Positions 37,773 to 49,191 of a stretch of DNA of 64,000 nt are shown piece after piece. Numbering within the stretch: the stretch's first letter is position 1; each line of letters opens with the position of its first letter. Source of the stretch: Gossypium raimondii. Lineage: Eukaryota > Streptophyta > Magnoliopsida > Malvales > Malvaceae. Position numbers and translations under genes: made by a program. Where the stretch lies: contig NC_068569.1 in NCBI RefSeq assembly GCF_025698545.1, forward strand, positions 2,790,001 through 2,854,000. Reading direction: 5' to 3'. The notes beneath the pieces are model-generated. The model was not told the origin of the DNA. It did no database searches and saw only the letters and a list, made by a program, of their open reading frames with translations.

Positions 37773-38163
37773 GGAAAATAGCCATAAACACCGGCGGAGC
37801 AATCGGCAGTGGAGAAACCACTGTCCATGGTGTCCATATGATCGTGATCGCTGATATCCAAGATGAATTAGGCCAAAAACTATTCGAATCCATATGCTCC
37901 CATAAGTGCTCATACATGCAATTGATGTTCCCAATGAATAACAAGTGAATAATTTAGTCCAGTGGGAGGTCCAAAACCCTGGGCGGCTTGACATCATGTT
38001 CGATAACTGTGGGATAGTTAGCAACTCAGCTCAAACCGTCCTTGAACTAGACCTTGCGGCGTTTGACCGCCTTTTCACCATCAATGTCAGCGGCATGGCT
38101 GCTTGTTTGAAGCACGCTGCACGAGCTATGGTGGAACTGAACGTCATAGGAAATATCGTTTGA
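37773..38163 (+). pseudogene. Short-chain dehydrogenase/reductase pseudogene fragment
   Basis: Translation from 37773 gives GKIAINTGGAIGSGETT and MIVIADIQDELGQKLFESIC, the Rossmann start of an SDR of the tropinone reductase / secoisolariciresinol dehydrogenase (SDR110C) type. After a frame break and an in-frame stop near 37946 the match resumes with NNLVQWEVQNPGRLDIMF, VLELDLAAFDRLFTINVSGM and AACLKHAARAMVE up to a stop at 38161-38163. The usual NNAG is DNCG, and the catalytic Y-x3-K half is absent. The match spans the position where such genes often have an intron early in the frame, so I cannot tell whether the copy came through RNA. It is a host gene relic, not functional. Confidence 0.78.
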
Positions 38164-39469
38164 AAGTATGACATGCAATGCTTGGGTTGGCGAGATGATA
38201 TTGCAGTAAATCGGAGATGCAGGTCGGTAAATAATAATAATAATAACGGGAGAGAGTTTTTTGTAAACATTTATAATTTTTTTTTTATTTTCATTTAATA
38301 AATTATTTTTATTCCAGTAAAAAAAATGGAAAACACCGCATCAACATTGATAAAATACTTCAAATATCAATATAAAAATAAACGAGATATTTTGATCTCA
38401 CATTCGTTTACGGTTCATGTACGAATTTATAATTATCTTTTAAAGTTTTAAAACAAAGGATATACTTTTAATATCTCGGCAATATTGTTAATTGAAGCAA
38501 CTATTATAATTTTATTGTATATTTAAATTTAAATTTCTTGTTTAAGTTTAGAGTAGGACGATGAATACAAATAGAAGGCGGAGCATTTACAATTGCATTA
38601 ACGTGTCGCTTGTAATTGTAATGTGGTGCTTGAGTCGTGGTTGAGATATTTAGGTAAAAATTAAGTATATGAATTAATTGGATGTAATGAAACAAAAATG
38701 ACTCAACAAGTTGGTCGCCAAATTTGTTCTTTATGATTGACATATTTAGCTAATTTTGTCTGAATTAGTATATAAATATAGGTTTTGCCGTACAACACCC
38801 ATAAAACTTAGATTTTTATTGGCCAACTTGGTGAAATAAAAATTTGAAGACTAAATAATTAGACATCAATTCCACATCTTTATCAACTTTTAAATTTAGT
38901 AGTAGCAACTTTTCCTTATTATTTTAAAGGTACGTGAGTTTTAATTTTACAACATTTATTGTAAACTGTAAAATCAACGATGAATAACAATTACGACAAG
39001 ACAAATAACAGATCAACTTTGTCCCACATAAAATATCTCACCTTATCACCTTTTATTAACTTCTTTTATCAATTAAATAGTTTTTATTTCAAATTTATGA
39101 CTATACGATGATAAAAGACTGAAATTGTGTAAATAAATATTCAGATTTTTGTTACTTGGGAGTTAAACTTTTGTTTTATTTTTACACAAGTATGATGCAT
39201 TTAAATAAAATTATCATCATATTAATTACCAAATGTTGTATTTAAATAAAATAAAACTACTTTAATTAATTTTAACAAACATCATCAACACAAACAACAT
39301 TTCCTTGAACTCACAAAATACATTGGAATTCACGCATTAGTGCCTAATGCCAATAATTATTTATACACATTATTAGAAAAAAAAACACCCTTTTGGAAAG
39401 GAGGATGGAATCAAATTTAAATTATTGGTTGACCCGCAATTTGTGTTGGGTTAATTATTTATTTTTCAC
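38164..39469. other. Intergenic, AT-rich
   Basis: Begins with a short TAA microsatellite near 38232-38245. Otherwise an AT-rich spacer with no coding signal; the minus-strand frame at 38504-38743 has no domain. Confidence 0.5.
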
Positions 39470-39840
39470 TAAATTATAATGTTACAATTTGTTCAAAGCT
39501 TTTGTACTCTTTGTATATTTAAAATTTAATCTTCATACTTTTATTTTTAGGCATTTAGTCTCTCTACTTTTCAATTTAAAAATTCTGTTCGTTTTAACAT
39601 TATTAGAATTCTTTTGTGTTGGTATCCATATAATAAAAAATAACAATATAACAAACCTGGATTTAAAAGAGAATTTTAATGTTTCTAATAAATTTTAAAA
39701 ATTCATATTATCGATTTAATTAGAATAAAATATTTAAGCTAATAACATTATAAAATTAGAGATATCAAAATATATTAAAATTAAAGTATATAATTAAATC
39801 TCAACTTTTAAGCAAAATATAGTGATCAAATTAAAATTTT
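39470..39840. repeat. Dispersed repeat copy, 'gttaaaatatg...' family
   Basis: Third degenerate copy of the repeat seen at 11040 and 35285: 'cttttatttttaggcatttagtctctctacttttc' type phrases followed by a 'gttttaacattattagaatt' block. Noncoding. Ends approximate. Confidence 0.45.
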
Positions 39841-41374
39841 GACCATTAGACTACACATAATATCTTCATATAAAAAATGAACACGTATCTATTTGGAATT
39901 TATATATAGTTGTATAGATAATTTATTTAAATCCATAATTAATGGAGATGCACCCACCATTGGAAATTTATATCATTGATTGGAGTTAAAAAAATCAATT
40001 TCTTTAGGGTAAATTAAATAAAAAGGTAAAAGAAAATTTTTTTTTAGAACATCTCAGTACCACCACCACAAGTTTTCGCCTTTGGGTAGGAGCCAGCCTA
40101 GCACACCAATCACCATGCAAGTCTTTTACCAATGGAAAAAGATTTTTCTTTTTAATACCTTACTGACTGTCCAAAAAAAAAAAATAGTAAATTGTTTTGT
40201 AGGACCCTCAACCTAAATCCAATATGGATAGGTCCTTGGCCAACAATTTTGCAGTTGATTGGGGAATTTGGTGATTACCTAACAGCTCTAATTTCAAGTT
40301 ACAATGGATAATTTTACCTACCGTATGAATATTATTAATATGTTTTAGGTATAAACATCAGCCTTTATTGTTTTGATTTTTTTTATCATTTCCGCCTTTT
40401 TAACTTTTAAATTTCAGTCAACTTATTTTATTTTAAATAGAAAATTTATTTGAATTATTAAAATTTTAATAGTATTGACAGAGCGACCTATCGATGATCA
40501 ACATATATTTATACGTTGACATGGATAATTTTTCTTAAATGTGTTGAAGTTTTATGAAGTTTACATAGATTGTTGAGTGTGTTAATGTCTCCATTTCAAA
40601 ATATAATTTAACTAAATATTAAGCGTTTAGAGCCAAAGTGATTAAAAAAATAAGACTAAAGTAATAAAAGAAGTAAAATTTAGAAACTAAATTTATCATT
40701 ATTCTTACATTTTAAAACTTTAAAATATATTATACTCTTTTATATTTAAATTTTTAATACGGTCAGCATTGTTAAAAACCCTTTACAAATGGCAATAATT
40801 AAATAAAAAAACTTCACGGATCTACTCTTAAGTTGGGGCTGTAATTTGCAATTTACCTAAATGCTGAAACTGACGATTGTTACGAAGTGAATGGGAATTA
40901 ACATTGTTACCAAATGAGGAATCCTCAAAAATATCTCAAACGCATCACCGACTGAATTTACAATATCATTGTCGTTGAAAAGTAATTTTCAATATGGCTT
41001 ATTTTTTTCTTTTCACGTGGTGAGTAAAATAATCTATGGTCGTAGTTAAATTTTTTGAGAATCGAAATTAAATTATATATTTTTATGATATTAAAAATAT
41101 AATTTTATCATTTTAATGATTTATATCTTTATAATTTTTGAATGATTAATTTTTTATCATTTTTGAAGGATCAAATTTTAATTTTGTCATTACTATTTTA
41201 AATTTTTATAAATTATAAAAGGGCCTAAAAATGATTATTTTGGAGAGATCGGGGGCTCCTACTAACTCCTGACTCCACCACTACTCAATGACTGACAATT
41301 TTAATAGAAAGATTCAAAAGATCAACCTTGTCATTCCTAAGGCTCCGTAGTTGGTGATATAGTCTATTAAATAG
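39841..41374. other. Intergenic with decayed repeats
   Basis: AT-rich, no genes. Around 41225-41282 the phrase GGGGGCTCCTACTAACTCC, followed by a 'tgactccaccac' end, resembles the terminal part of a plant dispersed repeat ('gtggagccagggg' on the other strand). I could not find its partner end. Confidence 0.45.
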
Positions 41375-41665
41375 TTTGGGTTAACGTATTTTTTGTCTGA
41401 ATTTAATAGGTGTTCTCACATTGAAGTTTAATTTTTTTTAAATTAGTCATTGAATTTGATAATTGTTCTTACATTGAGGTTTAAACTACACAGTTATTAT
41501 TGCATCGAGAGTTGAACTTTTTTAATGTCCAAGTCAGTCTCTAAACATTGTAACTGTTCCTACATTGGATCCTGAACTTCTTTTGAAAGAAATATCATAG
41601 ATTAATATAGACAAAAAAAATAGATCCCAATATAAAAATAATTGCTAAAAATATATTAACCCAAA
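41375..41665. mobile_element. MITE-like element, 291 bp, with 19 bp inverted ends
   Basis: The left end TTTGGGTTAACGTATTTTT (41375-41393) is matched in inverted form by AAAAATATATTAACCCAAA (41647-41665), 17 of 19 positions. The interior has three imperfect 'gttcttacattgaggttt' type units (near 41412, 41464 and 41556), and no coding capacity. No clear target-site duplication was seen, so the superfamily stays open. Confidence 0.65.
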
Positions 41666-44308
41666 AAATTTAAAAATTTACATCGCATGTCGTTGTCGTT
41701 ATTTATTAAGGGTAATATGTGTATTTATGTGTTAACATTTTAAACATGTAGGGAATTGACATGTGTAGATGCTGACAGCCCGATTGGTTTGCTCTCAAAC
41801 TCTGATGACAATGGACTGAACTAAATATTGGAATAGGGATTGGGCATTGCTAGTTTCATATTTATGGAAGATAGAAGAAAACGAAAAGGGCGTTCCAGAA
41901 ACCCTTTCCCTCAGGTATCAGAATACATATTGAATCTAAGTACAAATAAATAAAACAAACAGAACAAAAAAACAAATTACTTTTTCATTGTTTTCAGGTC
42001 AAAGCATATAGGTTTTTGCGTGCTTTCAACGCATGAAAAGATGGTCTTCAATTCATCATCAAATACGTAAATGAGTAATTATTTTTAAAAGTTGTTTTCA
42101 AAGATAATTTTAAATGATTTTTTGTTTGTTTGATGAAGTGCTATCATCATACTCTTCAATAACATATAAAATTATATTTAGTTTATTATAAACATGAAGA
42201 AGAAATAAGAAAAATAGACAATCAACCTATTTTTCACCAAGTAAATATATTTGTTTTTGGCTCATGAAAGATATGTTGGGTCATTGACATTCATTCATTA
42301 TTACTTAACCCTTTTTATGATTGTATGATATAAAAGTCAGGACCAATGATCATATAAGATTAGAAGAAAAACAAAATCACAGTGGGTGGGCTGTTTTTAT
42401 ATATATATAGTTTGAGAGGGCAGAGATATGACATGATTAAGAGTGTTTGTCATTGGTTAAATGACTTTTCTTACACTCCAAGCGTCACCAACATGAGACT
42501 CCCATTTAATTGTGCTTTTTTTTTTTTTGCTGTTGGGAGTTGGATCGGTGAACTTACTAATTGTTGGCTTGTTGTTGTCTTCATATTGGGTTTAAAATCA
42601 CATCGGATGAGCTGCCGGCTATTTCTTCAAAAATATCTAACATTGATGGGTGTAAATAAAATGGGTTTTTCTTTCGGGGTCGATTTGAAACCGTTATCCA
42701 CTCATAGATTCGGATTCTTTTGTATGACTGGTTGAATAATATTGTAGCGTGAGCCTAAATCTTGTTTGTGTGTTTGTTTTTGCATGGTTACATCGACGAA
42801 ACCTAAGTGGGGGCTCAACAACCCACTGACTTGGGTCACCAAGTTTGGGACTGGTTCTTCTAGTTACGTCTTAGACTATGCTTTTTTGTTTTATTTTCTC
42901 TTCAGTTTAATTATTTCGAGATTCTTTGTTTTCGTTTTTTCTTTTCTAAAAAAAAAAAAAAATTGATGGGTTATGACTCTTTCAATTTCTGATAAGAAAA
43001 AAAACATTTGCTCCAAAATTGTAGGCAAAGGGTGACCCGAAAATTTGACGTAGGAATTTCTTCATAATATGAGACAATATGACTCCTTATCCATATTTGC
43101 TTAAGACGACAATGCTTACTCAAAAATATCTTAATCTTTTTTTTTCCATTTTATACATAATTTTGTTCTCCTTGTGACGAAACATTTTCCATTCAAATAT
43201 TTTAAAAAAAAACCCCAGGATTAGCTGAGTTGGTTCGATATTCATTAATAGGCAAATACCGAATTTTGAGTCTTAATAATCTCATTTGAAACCCCTCAAA
43301 TTATACCTTGTATGTAATAATCACGTAGAAATAAAATTTGAGGTAAGGTTGGAAGGTGAATTTTTGGATTGAGATTTGAGGTTTATTTATGAAGAACGTG
43401 TTTAGATGAATTAATCCATAGTTTGGGCTTTTGATAATGAAAAAGCCCAGATGGAAATTGAGTCCGCCCAAACTCTTTTTTTTTTCACGAGGCTGGGAAA
43501 CCACGAATAAACTGGGTTGAATCAATGTGAGGAAAATGCAAGGTGAGGAGAGAACATTCGGGAGCTGAAAAAAATTGGGGTGGCAAAGCTATAAATGAAA
43601 AAGGCAGATTCTGGTATGCGCCTGTCATTTTACTTATCCTACAATCTATATTGAATATATGCCCAGTAGTGACTGACTGATGTGTTCGTATTAATATTTT
43701 CTATGGTATCAAGCTTTCGAAATATAGCTAGTAATCTCAAGACCAGTTTTTTGCTTAATGTAAATCTTGAGATAATTTTGTTTTATGAGATTTTTATATA
43801 TCAAATAAATATATTATGTATATATTTTTAAATTTATTATAATATAATATAATATTATAACTTAATACATCAATAAAAATTTATTATAATATTTTAGATA
43901 TTCCAATTGGCTTATTCAAGGGCAAAAGTGTAGGGTAAGCAATGTATGGAAGGAGATTAGGCCAAGATCAAAGAAGTGAGATGGAGTAAGGTAATTTGGG
44001 GTTCTTTCGATGTGCCTAAGCATTCATTCTTGAATGAATGGTCATTTCAAACAATCTAGCCACAAAAACTGATGGTTTATGTTCGATATGCCAATTGGAA
44101 CAGGAGACGAGACCATTTGTGTTTTGCAAGGATGTGCTCAAACTATCTTTCTTGCGCAGCCAATTTATTTATTGGTTGTAAGAATCACAGTGGATGTATG
44201 TCATTCTTCGATTGCTTTGGAATGTTCCCTTGTATTGGAAAGAGAACTAAACCGGAGTTAATTGGATTTTTAAGGAAATTTTTAGATTTTGATTGACTGA
44301 TTTAAGAA
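41666..44308. other. Intergenic, no supported gene
   Basis: Mostly AT-rich. Frames at 42382-42735, 42766-42966, 43301-43525 and 44072-44296 have no recognisable domain, and the first is interrupted by a long T run. A TATA-like CTATAAATG near 43590 stands alone. I see nothing to annotate as a gene. Confidence 0.5.
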
Positions 44309-44982
44309 TTAAGGCCAGTTCTTCATTACTTAAAAAAAACACTTCTAACTCTAAAAATATTTTTGAAAGAAAAATTACGAAGAATAAGCTGCTTTTGGCT
44401 GAAATTTTTAGCTTTTTAGAAGTGCTTTTCAAAAGCATTTCTGGAAATGAGCTAAAAAGGAGAAGCTAAAAATTTTAGCTTTTCCTCTCCTAAAAGCACA
44501 TTTGGTGCTTAATTACTTTTTCACCCCTCCAATAACATAATATTTTTCTTTTTTTTCTTGGTGTTTAATTACAATTGTGTTAAAATCATTAATTAAAAAT
44601 AAAAAATATTTTTAAAATACTAATTACAAATATTTAAATATTTAAAATATAGTTTATATATTCTAATTAAATTTTATAAATAATTAATATTTATTGCTTA
44701 AAATATTTACAATTTATATTTTATATATTAAAATATTAACAACAAGTTATAATAATTTTTTTATATTATTACTAAAATATAATAATATTAACTAATTTAA
44801 ATATTATTTAAATGCATATTTGTTACTTGATAATAACATGTCTAAAATAGACATTTTATTTCTCAAAAGCACTTTTTGACAGCAATGCTAAACACTCAAA
44901 TTTTAAACCAAACTTTTCAAAAACACTTTTCAAAAGTACTTTTACATAGCACTTTTCAAAAACAATGAAGAACTGGCCCTTA
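44309..44982. mobile_element. PIF/Harbinger-type MITE, 668 bp, with TTA target duplication
   Basis: The element spans 44312-44979, flanked by TTA at 44309-44311 and 44980-44982, the duplication size and sequence typical of PIF/Harbinger insertions. The terminal inverted repeat reads AGGCCAGTTCTTCATT on the left and GGGCCAGTTCTTCATT on the right strand; one base differs. GGGCCAGTT is a known type of Harbinger MITE end. Subterminal runs of the kind CAAAAGCACTTTT and AAAAGTGCTTTT repeat at both ends in opposite directions. The centre is AT-rich and noncoding, so it would depend on a transposase made elsewhere. Confidence 0.88.
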
Positions 44983-45679
44983 ATATGAATAATAGAACCA
45001 ACGTATCTTATTTTACATTCAAATTAAATGAGTCAAATACGGTAATGTACTGAGTTTATAATTCGATAACCACATGCTTATAGCATTTGAAGATTAGAGG
45101 AGTTGGCCTTAGTTCAATTAGCATCTTATTATTACAACAACAACAAAAATATAGGTTTCAACGTAGTTAAGTACATTTATTTTATGATTCACGGATTTGA
45201 GGTTATAAATAGAAATAGATACTAAATTAAAAAAATAAAATCTACTGATTCGGTATAGAATTCTTTTCCTATTGATAAAAACTTGTGTTATAATGTTGTG
45301 ACTAATCTATTTAGACCATAGCTTATCCTTGAGTTTTATAAAAATAAACTAAATTAGCATGTAAATTAAATATGCAACGACAAGATCTTAATATTTGAAA
45401 AAAATCTCTTTTGATGTGGTTTATATAAAAATTCCTTTTATTTTGGCTATAGGATAATAAATAATAGAGGGGGTATAAGAGTACTTTAACCTATTTAGTT
45501 GCTAAAGTGCCGAGCAGCAGCAGGGATAAAGGCTTTAACTTTACCCTAATTTAAACCCTTCGGCGTTCGCTCTCTTCCTGTCTCTGGATTCCCGTCGCTG
45601 AACCTGTAAACTAATCGAAGCCTTGGCCATCTTCTTCGCCAACTAAACTGTCTGACAAAGAAACAAGGACAAAAGAAAA
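44983..45679. other. Intergenic, then promoter and leader of eIF3k
   Basis: AT-rich until about 45480. From there the sequence becomes more balanced and contains ACCCTAATTTAAACCC near 45543-45558, similar to telo-box elements found in promoters of translation genes. The leader runs to the ATG at 45680. Confidence 0.5.
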
Positions 45680-48048
45680 ATGGTAAGAGAAAGAGAAACT
45701 CCAAAGCAGCAACAACAGGTTTCATACACAGTGGAGCAGCTTGTAGCCGTCAATCCTTACAATCCCGACATCTTACCTGATCTCGAGAACTACGTTAATG
45801 AACAGGTCAGTCTCGTTTTCTATTAATGAGCTCATTAGATTTTATTGATTTTCATCACATGGGATAAATTTATAGCCTTAAAAAAAAAAAAAAAACAAAG
45901 AGAACAAAATGGTTCTTGTATGTGTTTGATTTGAAGTATTTGAGAATCTGAATATTGGGTCTTATTATATTTTGTTGGATGATGTCGGAATCAGCTTTGA
46001 TTTGGTTAGCTGCTGCCATTACGGCGACCTGAATTTGTTTGCTTCTTTAATCATTTTAAGTTCGGGCATTCAATAACGAACTGCTTCTTACGGTCAGCTG
46101 TTAGCATCTTAGATTGAATTGTTATGAGATCCTTTTTAAATTTGATAGAATCTTCGAGCTTCTGTTTACGTCCTCTAGCCATGAAATTGACATAGCGATG
46201 CTTTACTTTTTTTGATGTTAGAATGTAACTTATGTGGGTGAACCCCTTCAGTCTGTTAATACTTGTTTGGAAAAAAAAAAACATGTTTTGAGTTGGAACC
46301 CTAAAAGGGAAATTCACATCTAGTGGAGGTTGCTCAAATGATAACAAAATTTGTCTTTATCAGGTTTCATCGCAAACGTATAGCCTGGATGCTAATCTCT
46401 GCCTTCTTCGCCTCTACCAGGTACTGCCATTCACTCGTCTTATGTCTTGTTTAGGGTTCACTGTGTGTATGTAAAAGAGAATGGAAGCTAGAGAACACCA
46501 AGTCTCTATATTCTTGTAGAATGTGATTTTTTTTTAATTGGTTTAATTGTCTATTTGCAGTTTTAGTCGCTTACTGCTCACAAATTTTTTTTTTTGAAAA
46601 GTTACTACTTTTCTAGTTGTTAGTGTTACTAATATGATATTTTCTTTGTTCCTGTAGTTCGAGCCTGAGCGTATGAGCACACAAATTGTTGCACGCATTT
46701 TGGTTAAGGCATGTTTAAGCTCTTCTTTATACCTATTTAGAATTATGTATCAGCTTGGTAGTAGGCTAGGATATGTTGTTCCTAATGCTTTCTTTTCCTT
46801 CTTCCCTCCTGCTTTTTTGCAGGCTCTCATGGCAATGCCAGCTCCAGATTTCAGCCTCTGTCTCTTTTTAATTCCTGAGCGAGTGGTATCATTCTTTTAG
46901 TATATATATATTTTCAGATTTCCATTCGAACTACATCTGCACATCAGCAATCAAGTGTGTTTTTGACTGGGTGTTGGCATATGCTGTCTGTCTTTTCTTT
47001 TGGTCTAATTTTGTTGAACGTTTAAACTCTTTTACAATACCCTACGTGTGAATGACAAACCTGTAATTGATATTTGTACTTTGTTAAACTTGAAAGTTTC
47101 TGCCAATCTCCCGTAGAACCGCCCAAATCCTGCTTTTTGCTATTTGAAGTAGGCCAAGATAAGTAGTTAATGTCATGTGTATTGCCCATGCATGCACTTT
47201 TCTGAACCACTTGGTAAGACACGCATTTGTGAAGGCATGATTGTTGTAAAGCCTAAAGTTCTTCCTTTGTCATCATTCTACTATTACCGGAAAATATTAT
47301 GCTCGACATCAAGTTTTTTGCTATTTTAAGTAACACTTTGTATTTGTTATCAGCAAATGGAGGAGCAGTTCAAGACACTGATTGTTCTTTCTCACTATCT
47401 GGAGGTAAGTATTTTCTTTGGTCAGTAATTTGTGAACAGTGATGGGATTGATGATTGTACTTTACCTACTGCATTTGTAGACAGGAAGATTTCGTCAGTT
47501 CTGGGATGAAGCAGCTAAAAATCGTCATATTGTCGAGGCTGTGCCGGGTAATAAACTGTGATGAGATGAATTTTTTGTTTGAATCGATGAACAATGCATC
47601 CACTTTCTTTCTTTTTTGTGTGTGTGGTTCTCACTAGAGGATTGAATGCAGGTTTTGAGCAAGCAATCCAGACGTACGCCATTCATGTCCTCTCCCTGAC
47701 TTACCAAAAGATTCCAAGACCTGTACTTGCTGAGGTATGTTATATGCATTTGTAGTTGTGAGTTTCAGACTATCGAATCTTTCCCTATCTGTAGTTATAC
47801 GTGTGATATGTCAAACTTATGCATTAGTTTTGGGTGTGGGACAGGCTATTAACATCGAAGGTCTATCCTTGGACAAATTCCTTGAACACCAGGCGGCCAA
47901 CAGCGGTTGGATTCTTGAGAAGGGTCATGGCAGGGGTCAACTAATAGTCCTACCTCGAAACGAATTTAACCATCCTGAGCTGAAGAAAAGCGCTGCTGAT
48001 AGTGTTCCATTGGAGCACATCACCCGTATTTTCCCCATTCTTGGTTAA
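45680..48048 (+). CDS. EIF3K: Translation initiation factor eIF3 subunit k (233 aa, 8 exons)
   Basis: Exons: 45680-45805, 46364-46420, 46658-46708, 46823-46885, 47354-47404, 47481-47547, 47652-47734, 47845-48048; frame closes to 233 aa plus stop. The protein starts YTVEQLVAVNPYNPDILPDL within its first 35 residues, followed by LCLLRLYQFEPERMSTQIVA and ALMAMPAPDFSLCLFLIPE, the HAM (HEAT-like) part of eIF3k. A PCI-type winged helix follows, ending near FLEHQAANSGWILEKGHGRG. eIF3k is a small, peripheral subunit of the eIF3 complex on the 40S ribosome. Length fits the family (about 220-235 aa). Intron 3 starts with GC (AAG|GCATGT at 46708/46709), the only way to keep the conserved ILVKALMAMP. Confidence 0.95.
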
Positions 48049-49072
48049 GCCTCTAGCTGGGATGAACACTTTTTTGGAGTTATTTGTGCCATGTTTTCGT
48101 TGACATTGCGACCATTCTCTTTGTTTTTTTGTCTTGGATATATATATATATAACTGAGAACAAGCTATTTTAGGATAGACTTGTCAAGCTACCCCAAAGA
48201 TTAGCTTTGAATCGGTTCCTTTTTATATCTATTTTTTCACTTATCAGAATTTCAGAATATATTTATTTACTGCGCGTTCTTCTTAATTGTTATTATGCTT
48301 TTAGCTTTCTGAGTGAGTTCATGGATTTTTCTTTCCTGAAACAGCCAGAGAATTTCTTTGAGAAGTGGAACTAGAAGTTGATTTACCATTAAGTATTGGT
48401 TAGAAATTCAATTATTTTGATTTTTTTTTTTTTTGCGTTTAACAAGCAATGTATTAATTATATAATCTGTTGGCATCAATTGAACTTTCAAGCAAAAATA
48501 AACAAGGATCTCGTACAAACCAAAAAGGGCATGACCTGTTTTAATAATGAAATAAAGGATCAGATTTGCACCAAAAGTGATTTGGGTTTGGCCCATAAAT
48601 CATGATTGGCAAAAGAGAAAGATCAACGCACGAAAAGGAAAGTCTCAAATCAAATTAAAAGGAGGAGTAACAAAATAAAGAAAAGAGCCACACCAAGGTT
48701 CTCAAATAACCTTATTCTCTTAAAAAATCTCTTGAGAAAAAAGAATGTTTATATAAATATAATATAAAATTTGCTAATTTTATTAGTCATTAGAAATTTT
48801 TAATGCTTCGTAAATTAAAAAAAGTCCATGAGATTCGTAACAAGAAATAAAGAGTGCAAAACGCTGCGTTTGCCTGCAGCGAACATTAAACGGGTGGCGG
48901 CTTTCAAGTTTCGACGAACCGATCCAAAGCCCAAAGGCTCAAAATCAAATTTTGGAATCCAACAAGAATCCAACAAAGGGGGCATTTCTGTAATTAAATA
49001 TCCTTGGTCCTCGCGGCTCTATCCAAATTCCAATCTTTATTCGTTCATTAGTCTCACCTTCATTCGCAATCT
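48049..49072. other. Spacer between eIF3k and RED genes
   Basis: Holds the 3' region of eIF3k and the promoter of the next gene. Frames at 48396-48605 and 48828-49085 lack domains. A short TA microsatellite lies near 48139-48150. Confidence 0.55.
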
Positions 49073-49121
49073 AAACCCTAACTAGAGAGAAAATTACAAA
49101 TTAAAAAGATCAAAACCCTAA
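49073..49121 (+). promoter_or_regulatory. Two telo-box motifs upstream of the RED gene
   Basis: AAACCCTAA occurs at 49073-49081 and again at 49113-49121, about 70-120 bases before the ATG. Telo-boxes near the transcription start are typical of plant housekeeping and growth genes and bind telomere-repeat-binding factors. The role here is inferred. Confidence 0.55.
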
Positions 49122-49191
49122 ACTCTTATATTCGTCTATTCACGAGCGTCGAATCCTTAACTTTCTGTAACAAATTACAAAATTTTTATCA

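Noticed and set aside
42382-42966. Two adjacent plus-strand frames of 117 and 66 codons
   Set aside because: No recognisable domain. The frames run through a long T tract and an A tract, as expected for chance open frames.
43590-43700. TATA-like CTATAAATG followed by moderately complex sequence, considered as a small gene or microRNA precursor
   Set aside because: No foldback with a known microRNA and no coding frame downstream.
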